Shown here piece by piece: positions 16,483-26,193 of a stretch of 64,000 nt of DNA; within the stretch, counting starts at the first letter, position 1, and each line of letters begins with the position of its first letter. The DNA lies in NCBI RefSeq assembly GCF_002287375.1, contig NZ_NPOA01000014.1:62001-126000 (forward strand). Reading direction: 5' to 3'. A program made the position numbers and the translations under genes. The notes under the pieces are model-generated. The model was given only the letters and a program-made list of their open reading frames with translations. It had not been told where the DNA came from and did no database searches. Source of the stretch: Virgibacillus profundi (GTDB lineage Bacteria > Bacillota > Bacilli > Bacillales > Amphibacillaceae).

Positions 16483-18597
16483 GTGGCAGATAATACAAAT
16501 AGTTATCGACTGCAGGGCTTGTCCTGTACAAACTGTGCAGCGAAATTTGAAAAGAATATTCGGGATATTGACACGGTTGAGGATGTTCAGCTTAATTTTG
16601 GTGCTGCAAAAATTACGGTTCAAGGTGAAGCAACAATTGAACAGCTTGAAGAAGCGGGGGCTTTTGACAGAATTAAAGTATTCCCGGAGCGTCAGCGTGT
16701 TACGGAGCAAAAGGAAGTATTTTGGAAGAAAACTGAAAATATTGCTGCGCTAATCTCCCTTTTCCTGATTATTATTGGCTATATAACCCATTTTCAATTA
16801 GGAGAAGCACATCCATTAACGATTGGTACATTTTTAGCTGCTATATTCGTTGGTGGATTAAGTTTATTTAAGATTGGTTTAATAAATTTAACGAAACTGC
16901 AATTTGATATGAAAACATTAATGACCATTGCTGTCATCGGGGCAGTAATTATCGGGGAATGGGCTGAAGGTGCTGTAGTTGTGTTTTTATTCGCAGTGAG
17001 TGAAGCACTGGAAAGTTATTCTATTGATAAAGCACGCAAGTCTATTAAATCATTAATGGATATTGCTCCAAATAGAGCAATTATTAAACGAGGAAGCGAA
17101 ACAATTGAAATTGATGTGGAAGATGTTGTTATTGGTGACTTAATGCTAATAAAGCCCGGACAAAAAATTGCAATGGATGGGGAGGTTATCAAAGGCTGGT
17201 CATCCATCAATCAAGCTGCTATTACAGGTGAATCGATTCCAGTTCAAAAAAACCAAGGTGATGAAGTATTTGCAGGAACATTGAATGAGGAAGGCTCTTT
17301 GGAAGTACGTGTAACAAAATACGCAGAAGATACAACCATTGCAAAGATCATCCATTTAGTGGAAGAAGCACAGGCTGAGAAAGCACCTTCCCAGCAATTT
17401 GTTGATAAATTTGCACATTACTATACCCCGGCAATCATGCTGGTTGCATTGTTTGTTGCAATTATTCCGCCATTATTTTTCGGCGGAGTCTGGTCGGAAT
17501 GGGTTTATAGTGGCTTGGCGGTCCTTGTGGTCGGATGTCCTTGTGCTCTGGTAATCTCGACACCTGTAGCTATTGTTACAGCAATCGGGAACGCTGCACG
17601 TAATGGGGTGTTGATTAAAGGTGGTATTCATCTAGAAGAAACTGGCCGGCTGGAAGTTATTGCATTTGATAAAACAGGTACACTTACAGAAGGAAAACCG
17701 GAAGTTACAGATATCATTCCGTTTGCCGGGACGGGTGATGAGGAGATTTTAGGCATCTCCAGAGCTATCGAGGAGTTCTCACAGCATCCACTCGCTTCAG
17801 CAATAATTAGAAAGGCCAAACAGGATTCTGTTGAAACATACACAGCAGATGATTTCCAATCCATCACTGGAAAAGGAGCGACGGCTGTTATAAATTCTAC
17901 CGATTATTATATCGGCAGTCCGAACCTATTTGAAGAGATGTTTGAAATTCCAATTGATCTAAAGGAAAAAATTAAAACAATACAAATTCAAGGGAAAACA
18001 GTGATGCTGCTTGGTACAAAGCAAGAGGTGAAGGGCTTAATTGCCGTAGCGGATCAGATAAGAAAAGGAAGTCAGTCAATTATCCAGAAGCTTCACAAGC
18101 TCGGAATCAAAAAAACAGTAATGCTTACAGGTGATAATCAAACTGTAGGAAATGCGATTGGGAAAAAATTAGGACTAAGTGAAACGAAGGCAGAGCTTTT
18201 ACCACAGGATAAACTAACCTCCATTAAAGCACTAAGTGAACAGTCTGGAAATGTAGCTATGGTAGGAGATGGTGTTAATGATGCCCCTGCATTAGCGGCT
18301 GCGACCACGGGTATTGCCATGGGTGGAGCTGGTACAGATGCTGCTATTGAAACGGCAGATATTGCATTAATCGCTGATGACCTTGAAAAATTGCCATATA
18401 CGATTGCTCTAAGCAGAAAAACGCTAGCTATCATTAAACAAAATATTTCTTTTTCGCTTGCATTAAAAGTAGCAGCACTTCTGTTGGTTATCCCTGGATG
18501 GTTGACACTATGGCTCGCGATATTTGCGGATATGGGAGCAACTATTATTGTTGTGCTTAATTCGCTAAGACTTATGAAGACAAAATATAGTGCTTGA
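16483..18597 (+). CDS. cadA: CadA-type heavy-metal P1B ATPase
   Basis: A 704-aa cation exporter with one N-terminal metal-binding domain [11 protein letters not shown] (Cys15, Cys18). ITGES (247-251) is in the actuator, GCPCAL (351-356) in the sixth helix is typical of Cd/Zn/Pb pumps, DKTGTLT starts at phospho-Asp396, and GDGVND (595-600) is the hinge. GTG 16483 is preferred because AGAGGGTG precedes it by about 7 bp; an upstream ATG at 16462 lies inside cadC. It forms a two-gene operon with cadC closed by a strong terminator. Confidence 0.92.
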   Translation: MADNTNSYRLQGLSCTNCAAKFEKNIRDIDTVEDVQLNFGAAKITVQGEATIEQLEEAGAFDRIKVFPERQRVTEQKEVFWKKTENIAALISLFLIIIGYITHFQLGEAHPLTIGTFLAAIFVGGLSLFKIGLINLTKLQFDMKTLMTIAVIGAVIIGEWAEGAVVVFLFAVSEALESYSIDKARKSIKSLMDIAPNRAIIKRGSETIEIDVEDVVIGDLMLIKPGQKIAMDGEVIKGWSSINQAAITGESIPVQKNQGDEVFAGTLNEEGSLEVRVTKYAEDTTIAKIIHLVEEAQAEKAPSQQFVDKFAHYYTPAIMLVALFVAIIPPLFFGGVWSEWVYSGLAVLVVGCPCALVISTPVAIVTAIGNAARNGVLIKGGIHLEETGRLEVIAFDKTGTLTEGKPEVTDIIPFAGTGDEEILGISRAIEEFSQHPLASAIIRKAKQDSVETYTADDFQSITGKGATAVINSTDYYIGSPNLFEEMFEIPIDLKEKIKTIQIQGKTVMLLGTKQEVKGLIAVADQIRKGSQSIIQKLHKLGIKKTVMLTGDNQTVGNAIGKKLGLSETKAELLPQDKLTSIKALSEQSGNVAMVGDGVNDAPALAAATTGIAMGGAGTDAAIETADIALIADDLEKLPYTIALSRKTLAIIKQNISFSLALKVAALLLVIPGWLTLWLAIFADMGATIIVVLNSLRLMKTKYSA

Positions 18598-18602
18598 TTA
18601 AA

Positions 18603-18643
18603 AAAGGATCCCCTATTGCGCTTATAGCAAAAGGGGATCCTTT
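18603..18643 (+). terminator. Intrinsic terminator after cadA
   Basis: A perfect 12-bp stem (18603-18614 with 18632-18643) extends inward. The following 170 bp before helD are AT-rich with no clear signal. Confidence 0.8.
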
Positions 18644-18813
18644 GAAATTATAATTAAGTTCGATTAGTTTACCATTGCTGAAGACGATAAAAAATGGTAC
18701 ACTAATAAAGTATTTGATTTATATTAACAATAAATATAAAGGGTCCAATTATATTATATCAATTACGATTCGATAAGTCAACAAAAAACTAAAAATAGAT
18801 CGGGGTTGATTTA

Positions 18814-21117
18814 ATGAGCGATGAAATAAATAGCCGTAATACGGAACAAGAGCGTGTCAACCATGTCATCCATGAGATCAATAAAAAAGAAGAAAAATTG
18901 TATGGAAAGTCATCTGATTTAAAAGAAAGCGTTGTAGATCTGCGAAAGAATTTCTGGGAGGATGTTAAAGTAAACCTGGATGAGCCTGATGATGTCATTG
19001 AAACACAGGCAAGCCTGAAGCAGCAGGCAGAACTATTATCGGAAAGAGAAAGGTTTCATGGAAAAGTCGGGGAAGAACTAAAGACATTAAACCGTTTGAA
19101 GGGTTCCCCTTATTTTGGCAGGATTGATTTCCGGGAGGATTCAGAAAAACAGAAGGATCAAATTTATATTGGAATTTCCTCCTTAATGGATAGCGAAGAG
19201 GATGATTTCCTAGTCTATGACTGGCGTGCACCGATTTCCAGTCTTTATTATGATTATCCCCCAGGAAAAGCGGCATATGAAACTATTGAAGGAACTATAA
19301 CAGGAGAAATCACTCTAAAAAGACAGTTTATTATAAGACAAGGCATGATTAAAGGGATGTTTGACACAGGGGTGACAATTGTTGATCATCTCCTGCAACA
19401 GGCACTTGGAAATAATGCCAGTACAACAATGAAGAGTATTGTTGCTACCATACAGCAGGAACAAAATAAAATTATTCGAAATGAAAAAAGCGATCTTTTA
19501 ATCGTGCAGGGAACAGCGGGTAGTGGGAAGACATCTGCTGCCCTGCAGCGGATTGCTTACTTATTGTACCGCTACCGGGAAGAATTGAACGCTGATAATG
19601 TTGTTCTCTTTTCCCCAAATCCATTATTTTCAAGCTACATCTCCAACGTACTTCCCGAACTGGGCGAAACAAATGTCAGGCAAACAACATTTTTAGATTA
19701 CCTGCAAGAAGGAATTGGTAATAAGTTTTCAATTGAATCCCCATTTGAACAAATGGAATATGTTTTAAGTAAATCAAATCATGAAGAATTCAATATTCGT
19801 ATGAAAAGCATGGATTATAAATCCAGTCCGCAATTTAAACTGCTTATCGATCAATTTGTTTCCCATTTGAAAGATGAGGATATCCAGTTTAAAAATATCA
19901 GTTTTCGTAAGCAGGTTTTAATATCCAAGGAGCAGATTCATGATTATTTTTATTCCCTGGATGATGAGATAGCAATTCCAAATAAAATGGAGCTTGTTTC
20001 CAAATGGCTGCTTCAGGAATTACAATACCATCAGCGAATGGAGAAGGATAAGGACTGGGTGATGGAGCAGGTGGAACTGCTGGATAAAGAAGCTTTCTTA
20101 AAAGCATATTATAAATCTCAGAACTCCGATGAAGAGAGCAATGTAGCGGAAGAAGAGGAAATTTTGCGCAGAGCGGTTGTGAAAAAGGTGTTTTCAAAAA
20201 TGAAGCAGCTCGTAGAAGCGTTTGAGTTTGTAAATGTGTCAGCAACCTATCAGAAGCTTTTTATCGACTGGGAGCCTAAGGAAAGTCCTGAACACTGGAA
20301 GGACATCTGTCTTCTTACAGCTTTTGATTTGTCGAGGAAGTTTTTAACATGGGAAGATGCAGCACCCTATCTATATTTTCAAGGAAAGCTGCTCGGTGCT
20401 CATGGAGACCGCGCAGTCCGTCACTTGTTTATTGATGAAGCACAGGATTATTCGGCATTTCAATTTGCTTTAATTAAAGATTTGTTTCCATATACGAGAA
20501 TGACTTTATTGGGTGATATTAATCAGGCGATTTATACAAATACGACAAAAGAGAACCCACTGCTTCCCAAAAACCAAAACTGGAAACATGAGAGAATTAC
20601 ACTCACGAAAAGCTATCGATCCACAAAACAAATCGTTGAGTTTACGAAAAGCTTTGCACCAGGGCAGGAGAAGATTGAGCCATTTGAGAGGGACGGTAAT
20701 AAACCATTACTGGTAAAGGTGGAAAATAAAAAAAGCATGAATGAAACCCTCATTGGCGAATTGGATAAGCTTCAGGATAAAGGTTATGAGACAATCGCCC
20801 TTATTTGTAAAACATTAGAGGAAAGTGAAGAGATCTTTAATTTGTTGAGAAATAAGGTGTCTGTGAAGCAGATAAATGAAGAAACGTATTCTTTTGAAAA
20901 GGGAATAGTAGTACTTCCGGTTTATTTGGCGAAAGGGATAGAGTTTGATGGTGTGATTATTCCTGATGCATCGAAAAACCGATATACCGCAGAATCAGAC
21001 AGAACCCTTTTCTACACTGCTTGCACACGAGCGATGCATGAATTGGTTATGATAAGTATGGATAAGGCCTGTATGTTTATTGAAGGTGCCTCACCTGAAA
21101 CCTATACAATAGAATAG
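18814..21117 (+). CDS. helD: HelD-like RNA polymerase recycling helicase
   Basis: A 767-aa UvrD-like superfamily 1 ATPase. The N-terminal coiled-coil arm (about 1-95) and the DWRAPISSLYYDY motif are characteristic of HelD, which removes RNA polymerase from stalled complexes and helps recycling. Walker A GTAGSGKT is at 233-240. The DEAQDYS motif lies mid-protein, GDINQAIY follows, and the C-terminal motif has KGIEFDGVIIP and YTACTRAMHEL. The length matches B. subtilis HelD. The ribosome site (CGGGG) is weak. Confidence 0.87.
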   Translation: MSDEINSRNTEQERVNHVIHEINKKEEKLYGKSSDLKESVVDLRKNFWEDVKVNLDEPDDVIETQASLKQQAELLSERERFHGKVGEELKTLNRLKGSPYFGRIDFREDSEKQKDQIYIGISSLMDSEEDDFLVYDWRAPISSLYYDYPPGKAAYETIEGTITGEITLKRQFIIRQGMIKGMFDTGVTIVDHLLQQALGNNASTTMKSIVATIQQEQNKIIRNEKSDLLIVQGTAGSGKTSAALQRIAYLLYRYREELNADNVVLFSPNPLFSSYISNVLPELGETNVRQTTFLDYLQEGIGNKFSIESPFEQMEYVLSKSNHEEFNIRMKSMDYKSSPQFKLLIDQFVSHLKDEDIQFKNISFRKQVLISKEQIHDYFYSLDDEIAIPNKMELVSKWLLQELQYHQRMEKDKDWVMEQVELLDKEAFLKAYYKSQNSDEESNVAEEEEILRRAVVKKVFSKMKQLVEAFEFVNVSATYQKLFIDWEPKESPEHWKDICLLTAFDLSRKFLTWEDAAPYLYFQGKLLGAHGDRAVRHLFIDEAQDYSAFQFALIKDLFPYTRMTLLGDINQAIYTNTTKENPLLPKNQNWKHERITLTKSYRSTKQIVEFTKSFAPGQEKIEPFERDGNKPLLVKVENKKSMNETLIGELDKLQDKGYETIALICKTLEESEEIFNLLRNKVSVKQINEETYSFEKGIVVLPVYLAKGIEFDGVIIPDASKNRYTAESDRTLFYTACTRAMHELVMISMDKACMFIEGASPETYTIE

Positions 21118-21142
21118 AATAGGCTCCTGTTAAATTTTCCGG

Positions 21143-21187
21143 GCGATCAATTACTTCTGACAATTTGAAGTATTGATCGCTTTTTTT
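21143..21187 (+). terminator. Intrinsic terminator after helD
   Basis: A stem built from GCGATCAA (21143-21150) and TTGATCGC (21173-21180), extended by ACTTC/GAAGT with one bulge, is followed by seven T. Confidence 0.88.
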
Positions 21188-21296
21188 GTCTCAGTTAAGT
21201 TAAATATGGTAATTCAGCATTTTTATTTTTATCACCAATATATTCGCAAAAATTCATTATACTTTTAAAAAATTATAAAAAACTTATCGTAATATA

Positions 21297-21380
21297 TTGC
21301 ATTTTGCAGAATAACGTAGTATTATAGTTTCACTGATATATTGCATATGAGCAATATAACTATACAATTAATTGAAAATT
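21297..21380 (+). promoter_or_regulatory. brnQ promoter with a possible CodY box
   Basis: TTGCAT (21297-21302), a 17-bp spacer and TATTAT (21320-21325) form the promoter. AATTAATTGAAAATT (21366-21380) matches 12 of 15 positions of the CodY motif AATTTTCWGAAAATT. CodY control of brnQ is known in Bacillus, but a 12/15 match in AT-rich DNA is weak evidence. Confidence 0.4.
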
Positions 21381-21413
21381 ATTTTAATTATACATCCTGG
21401 GGGGAACTGGAAA

Positions 21414-22769
21414 ATGAAGAAAAAGCTATCATTATCATCATATACTGCAATTGGATTTATGTTATTTGCATTATTTTTTGGGGCAGGAAATTTAATTTTC
21501 CCGGCTCAGCTTGGCCAATATGCCGGATCTAATTTATGGCCTGCTGCAATCGGATTTTTAATAACTGGAGTAGGGTTGCCACTGCTGGGAATATTAGCGA
21601 TGGGATTCTCAGGAAGCCGAAATTTACAGGAATTGGCTAGCAGAGTACATCCTGCCTATGGAATCTTTTTTACTGCATTACTTTATTTGACGATAGGGCC
21701 ATTTTTTGCAGCGCCAAGAACAGGTACTGTGGCATTTGAGGTTGGGATAGCACCATTTGTGAGTGAAGGTTCTCATCAAACAGGCTTACTAATTTTTTCA
21801 CTTTTATTTTTCGCTGTAGCACTTTTATTTTCATTATACCCTGCGAAGATCGTGAATAATATCGGAAAAATTTTAGCGCCAGGATTAGTTGTTCTGCTTC
21901 TTGTTCTTCTCGTTATGGCTTTTGTCAATCCGATGGGGTCAATGGGAACACCACAGGAAGGCTATACAAGTGGATCTTTTGTAACAGGATTCCTGGAAGG
22001 TTATAATACGATGGATGCATTAGCTTCACTTGTGTTTGCGATTATCGTAATTAATGTTATTCGTTCTATGGGTGTAACATCAAAAAAAGAAATACTTTCA
22101 GCAACTGCTAAATCCGGTGGTATTGCAATTGGGTTGCTCGGTGTTATTTATCTGGGGATTGCATATATGGGTTCCACAAGCACTGGACAATTAGGTCTTT
22201 TGGACACAGGTGGTCCTGTTCTAAGTGGTGCTGCATCCTATTACTTTGGCACGATTGGCTCAGTTTTGTTGGCAGTTGTAATAATTCTAGCTTGTTTAAC
22301 GACTGCTATTGGACTGATTACAGCAAATGCGGAGTATTTCCATACATTGCTGCCGAAACTTAGCTATAAAATATTGGTAGTATTCTTTTCTGGATTAACA
22401 TTTGTTATCGCTAATTTCGGATTAGCAAATATAATTGCTTATTCCATCCCTGTACTGATGTTTCTTTATCCACTTGCTATTGTTTTGATGATATTGACAT
22501 TCTTATCACCATTGTTTAATGATGCAAGGGTGGTTTATGTGTCAACAATTGGAGTCACATTCCTGATCAGTACATTTGATGGTTTAAAAGAGTTAAGCGG
22601 ATCACTTGGTGTTGAGTTTAGCTGGATGAATCCGGTTATATCCTTCTATGAAGGTGTGCTGCCATTATATAATCAAGGTCTTGGCTGGCTGATTCCAGCA
22701 TTAGTTGTTATTGCAATTACAGGTGTTATCGTTCGTATACAACATAAAACAACGACAGTTCAAGCATAG
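21414..22769 (+). CDS. brnQ: Branched-chain amino acid:cation symporter
   Basis: A 451-aa transporter of the LIVCS (BrnQ/BraB) family, with about 12 membrane helices. The N-terminal run GFMLFALFFGAGNLIFPAQLG, spread over two adjacent segments, and AAPRTGTVAFEVG are typical. It imports leucine, isoleucine and valine with Na+ or H+. ATG 21414 follows GGGGGG with good spacing; the frame extends 14 codons upstream through an AT-rich leader without a ribosome site. It is monocistronic. Confidence 0.92.
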   Translation: MKKKLSLSSYTAIGFMLFALFFGAGNLIFPAQLGQYAGSNLWPAAIGFLITGVGLPLLGILAMGFSGSRNLQELASRVHPAYGIFFTALLYLTIGPFFAAPRTGTVAFEVGIAPFVSEGSHQTGLLIFSLLFFAVALLFSLYPAKIVNNIGKILAPGLVVLLLVLLVMAFVNPMGSMGTPQEGYTSGSFVTGFLEGYNTMDALASLVFAIIVINVIRSMGVTSKKEILSATAKSGGIAIGLLGVIYLGIAYMGSTSTGQLGLLDTGGPVLSGAASYYFGTIGSVLLAVVIILACLTTAIGLITANAEYFHTLLPKLSYKILVVFFSGLTFVIANFGLANIIAYSIPVLMFLYPLAIVLMILTFLSPLFNDARVVYVSTIGVTFLISTFDGLKELSGSLGVEFSWMNPVISFYEGVLPLYNQGLGWLIPALVVIAITGVIVRIQHKTTTVQA

Positions 22770-22779
22770 ATAACAAAGT

Positions 22780-22816
22780 AAACCGGTTTCCAAAAGGGAG
22801 CCGGTTTTATTTTTCC
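22780..22816 (+). terminator. Intrinsic terminator after brnQ
   Basis: A stem from AAACCGG (22780-22786) and CCGGTTT, extended by TTCC/GGGA around an AAAA loop, is followed by TTTTATTTTT. Confidence 0.85.
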
Positions 22817-22892
22817 ATCCTATTCTTTCATTAATTTTATGTTTTGCGATTGAATAATAATTTGGTAATCTCTAGTAAAGGAGATGAAAGCG

Positions 22893-23300
22893 TTGGCGAA
22901 AAGCTTTTTTACATTTAATATTTCAACTGATGAAAAACAAACGTTCACGAATTTGGACAGTTGCTTGCATGAAGCATTGCGTGAAAGTGTTATTCATGAT
23001 GGGATTATGATTGTATATTGTCCTCATACGACGGCAGCAATAACGATTAACGAAAATGCCGACCCAGATGTAAAAATAGATTTGAAACTTGGTCTGAATG
23101 AGACTTTTCCGAATAAGGCGGAGTATATTCATATGGAGGGAAATTCGGATGGACATATGAAATCATCTGTTGTAGGAGCAAGTGAAACATTGATTATTTC
23201 GGATGGGCGTCTTGTATTGGGAACTTGGCAAAGCGTTTATTTTTGCGAATTTGATGGACCGAGAAATCGAAAAGTTCATGTGAAGGTGATGGAAGGATAA
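22893..23300 (+). CDS. YjbQ / UPF0047 family protein
   Basis: A 135-aa protein of the UPF0047 (YjbQ) family. It shows YCPHTTAAITINENADPDV in the centre, then EGNSDGHMKSS and the C-terminal LGTWQSVYFCEFDGPRNRKV. Some members can form thiamine phosphate in vitro, but the true role is unsettled. TTG 22893 is preferred: AAAGGAG (22877-22883) touches the in-frame ATG at 22884 but sits 9 bp before the TTG. After the stop, 23301-23460 is AT-rich and holds no gene. Confidence 0.82.
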   Translation: MAKSFFTFNISTDEKQTFTNLDSCLHEALRESVIHDGIMIVYCPHTTAAITINENADPDVKIDLKLGLNETFPNKAEYIHMEGNSDGHMKSSVVGASETLIISDGRLVLGTWQSVYFCEFDGPRNRKVHVKVMEG

Positions 23301-23462
23301 AGGAAGAAAAAATAAATGAGAGCTGAACGTGAATGCTAAGGCTTTTTTTTACTATAACAGTTTCATAACTCAATAGGGGATTTTATAGATGTTACTGGTT
23401 TAGGTAGTAAATAAGATTAAAGAAATTGCAAGTTGTATTGAATGAAAATATAGAAAGATAAT

Positions 23463-23515
23463 AAAAAGCCGCAAATGCAGGATTTCACCAGTTCTCCTGT
23501 CTCCACGGCTTTTTT
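23463..23515. terminator. Bidirectional terminator, yjbQ/pdxK
   Basis: AAAAAGCCG (23463-23471) pairs with CGGCTTTTT (23506-23514), with an inner stem GCAGGA/TCCTGT. It sits between convergent genes and has T-runs in both directions. Confidence 0.85.
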
Positions 23516-23522
23516 TAAAAAA

Positions 23523-24338
23523 TTAATTTTCATTCCCAAATTGATTGTAAGCACCATGCATTACCGGACCTACATACTCATTCAATCTCCAACCATGTTT
23601 GATTGCTGCTGTAACGAAATATTTTGCTTCGTTTACTGATTCTTTGACTGATTTTCCGTTTGCCAGATTTGAGGTTATTGCGGCTGCAAAGGTACAGCCT
23701 GCACCATGATTGTAGGTTGTATCAAGTTTATCTTTTTCAAGCAAAGTAAAAGCTTCTCCGTCATAGAAAAGATCCAATGCTTTATCATGAACAAGTGCTT
23801 TTCCACCTTTAATAACAACATTTTTGGCACCTAGTTCATGAATTTTTATTGCTGCTTTTTTCATATCATCAACTGTTTTAAGTGGACCAGTTTGAGCAAG
23901 CTGACCAGCTTCAAACAAGTTTGGAGTAGCAATGGTCGCACGTGGTAGAAGGAATTCACGCATTGCGTCGGTGTTTTCGGGCTGTAGTACTTCATCCTCC
24001 CCCTTACATACCATAACGGGATCAAGCACAAATGTTTCAAGCTTGAATTCATCAATCTTTCTTGCTCCGAGCTCAATAATATCTACTGAACCCAGCATTC
24101 CGGTTTTCATCGCATCAATGCCAACCGATAGAATTGTAGTCAATTGTTTTTCAACAATCTCCACGTCGATTGGATATACACCGTGACTCCATTCATTATC
24201 CGGATCCATTGTTACAATGGAAGTAAGTGCGTTCATACCATAAACGCCATGTTCCTGAAATGTTTTCAAATCTGCCTGGATTCCTGCGCCACCACTTGAG
24301 TCAGAACCGGCAAGTGTTAAGGTTTTCTTCATTGTCAT
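23523..24338 (-). CDS. pdxK: Pyridoxine/pyridoxal kinase (ThiD-family PdxK)
   Basis: A 271-aa ribokinase-superfamily enzyme. It opens TLTLAGSDSSGGAGIQADLK, then AMKTGML, DPVMVCKG and ITPN-type APNLFEA, and has NHGAGCTFAAAI with the catalytic GAGC. The overall run, including a C-terminal LNEYVGP, matches the B. subtilis PdxK branch of the ThiD family, which phosphorylates B6 vitamers, rather than HMP-phosphate kinase proper. Discrimination by reading alone is moderate. ATG 24338 has GGAGTG 8 bp upstream; the in-frame GTG at 24347 overlaps that site. Confidence 0.83.
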   Translation of the reverse strand: MTMKKTLTLAGSDSSGGAGIQADLKTFQEHGVYGMNALTSIVTMDPDNEWSHGVYPIDVEIVEKQLTTILSVGIDAMKTGMLGSVDIIELGARKIDEFKLETFVLDPVMVCKGEDEVLQPENTDAMREFLLPRATIATPNLFEAGQLAQTGPLKTVDDMKKAAIKIHELGAKNVVIKGGKALVHDKALDLFYDGEAFTLLEKDKLDTTYNHGAGCTFAAAITSNLANGKSVKESVNEAKYFVTAAIKHGWRLNEYVGPVMHGAYNQFGNEN

Positions 24339-24441
24339 CTGATTCACTCCAAACTCTAATTCGTAGTTTTCTATGTCAATTACTAGGATATAATAAATCT
24401 TCCATTAATAATAGTACAAATTTATAGAAGGTATTAATTTT

Positions 24442-24473
24442 AAATAGTTGATCAAACGTTTGATTAACTATTT
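24442..24473. promoter_or_regulatory. 32-bp palindrome with core ATCAAACGTTTGAT
   Basis: The palindrome is perfect except for one G/T position. Its centre ATCAAACGTTTGAT (24451-24464) has the size and symmetry of a TetR-type operator. It lies between divergent pdxK and cydA, about 100 bp upstream of pdxK. The same core recurs at 40531-40547 in a terminator. Confidence 0.5.
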
Positions 24474-24678
24474 TAAAGTAATGTGGAAGCTGAACTTTGG
24501 AACATTCTAGGGTGGAATTATTATTACACAGCATATTTATTGCTTCCATCCCAAATGTTTACGAAATGAGCTTTTAAATAAGTAGACTCACAACGAAAAA
24601 GATTATTTCATTCCTTTTTAGGGAAATCTATTTACGAAGATATTTCCGCTCTATGATGTCACTAAATGTTCTTTGGAA

Positions 24679-24733
24679 TGTCAATCAATTGTCAATACCA
24701 CGCCATTTATTACCTATCAAAATGGTTTATACT
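24679..24733. promoter_or_regulatory. cyd upstream region: 11-bp-spaced direct repeat and -10
   Basis: TGTCAAT occurs at 24679-24685 and 24690-24696. On the minus strand this reads TTGACA-N5-TTGACA, the spacing used by PhoP/ResD-type regulators. TATACT (24728-24733) is a candidate -10 without a good -35. I see no Rex palindrome or catabolite site in 24474-24840. Confidence 0.4.
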
Positions 24734-24840
24734 ATGTGCGTAGTGAAAACAAAATCTGTAGAATGTTTACCAAAATTAATTTCTATTGATCAATATTGAA
24801 CATAGTAAAACAGCTGGAACAACTTGAGGAGGGTTTTACC

Positions 24841-26193
24841 GTGATGGAAATGGATCCGGTCTTGATGAGTCGTTTGCTTACAGCGCTGACTCTTGGTTTT
24901 CATATAATTTTTGCAACACTTGGTGTCGGGGTCCCTTTAATGATTTCGATTGCTGAGTTTATTGGGATTAAAAAGAAAGATCCGCATTACTTGATGCTGG
25001 CGAGACGCTGGGCAAGGGGGTTTGTTATAACGGTTGCGATTGGGGTTGTAACAGGAACAGCAATTGGTCTGCAGTTATCCTTGTTATGGCCTAATTTTAT
25101 GCAAATTGCAGGAAATGTTATTAGTCTGCCATTATTTATGGAAGTCTTTGCATTTTTCTTTGAAGCTATATTCTTAGGAATTTATTTATACACTTGGGAT
25201 CGTTTTAAAAAGCCTTATACCCACTGGTTTCTATCACTTCCGGTCATTATTGGCGGAGGACTGTCAGCTGTATTTATAACAACTGTGAATGCTTTTATGA
25301 ATACGCCGGAAGGTTTTACGACAGGTGCAAATGGATTTGCAACAATCAACCCGATTGATGCCATGCTGAACCCTGCTACACCAACAAAGGTATTCCATGT
25401 TTTAAGCTCTGCATATGTAACAGTTGCCGCTATTTTGGCAACCATTGCAGCTTTCTCGTTGTTAAAAAAGAAAACATCGGAATATCATAAAAAAGCTTTG
25501 AAACTGACAGTAACACTTACATTTATATTTGCGCTCTTAACAGCTCTGGCAGGGGATTTCTCCGCAAAGTTTCTGGCAGAACATCAGCCTGAAAAACTGG
25601 CTGCTGCCGAGTGGCATTTTGAAACAGAAGAAGGAGCTGACTTGATATTATTTGGCTGGCTGAATGATGATAATGTTCCAGCAGGGGTAATTCGATTGCC
25701 TGGATTATTAAGCTTTCTGGCACATGGGGATTTTACCAGTGAAGTAACAGGCTTAGAGGAATTTCCTGAGGAAGAACGTCCACCTTTATGGATCCATTAT
25801 ATGTTTGATCTCATGGTAGCTATTGGTATGTTTCTCGCAGCGGTTTCTTTGCTTTATATAATTATTAGCAAAGTGAAGAAATGGAATGAGCATAATAAAT
25901 GGCTGCTCAGACTTCTTGTGCTGATGGGGCCTTTAGCTATGCTTGCAATTGAATTTGGCTGGATTTTTGCTGAAGAAGGAAGACAGCCATGGATACTGCG
26001 TGGTTATATGACGGTGGAAGAAGCGGCAACATCTTCACCACATGTTGGACTTATGTTTATCCTGTTTCTCGGTCTATATACAGTGCTCGGTGTGTTGTGT
26101 GTAGTTATTTTACGCAGAATGTTCCGCAACAGCCCGGTCGAGGAAGAACTCGAGAAAAAATACCCTGCGATTGAAAAGGGGGATAACAAATGA
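24841..26193 (+). CDS. cydA: Cytochrome bd quinol oxidase subunit I
   Basis: A 450-aa integral membrane subunit that oxidises quinol and holds the b558, b595 and d haems. The N-terminal run LTLGFHIIFATLGVGVPL contains His21, the expected haem ligand in the first helix. WARGFVITVAIGVVTGTAIG, FEAIFLGIYLYTWDR and the C-terminal GWIFAEEGRQPW are family hallmarks. The Q-loop is short, as in Bacillus enzymes. GTG 24841 is preferred, with AGGAGG 8 bp upstream; ATG 24844 is possible. It overlaps cydB by 4 nt. Confidence 0.94.
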   Translation: MMEMDPVLMSRLLTALTLGFHIIFATLGVGVPLMISIAEFIGIKKKDPHYLMLARRWARGFVITVAIGVVTGTAIGLQLSLLWPNFMQIAGNVISLPLFMEVFAFFFEAIFLGIYLYTWDRFKKPYTHWFLSLPVIIGGGLSAVFITTVNAFMNTPEGFTTGANGFATINPIDAMLNPATPTKVFHVLSSAYVTVAAILATIAAFSLLKKKTSEYHKKALKLTVTLTFIFALLTALAGDFSAKFLAEHQPEKLAAAEWHFETEEGADLILFGWLNDDNVPAGVIRLPGLLSFLAHGDFTSEVTGLEEFPEEERPPLWIHYMFDLMVAIGMFLAAVSLLYIIISKVKKWNEHNKWLLRLLVLMGPLAMLAIEFGWIFAEEGRQPWILRGYMTVEEAATSSPHVGLMFILFLGLYTVLGVLCVVILRRMFRNSPVEEELEKKYPAIEKGDNK

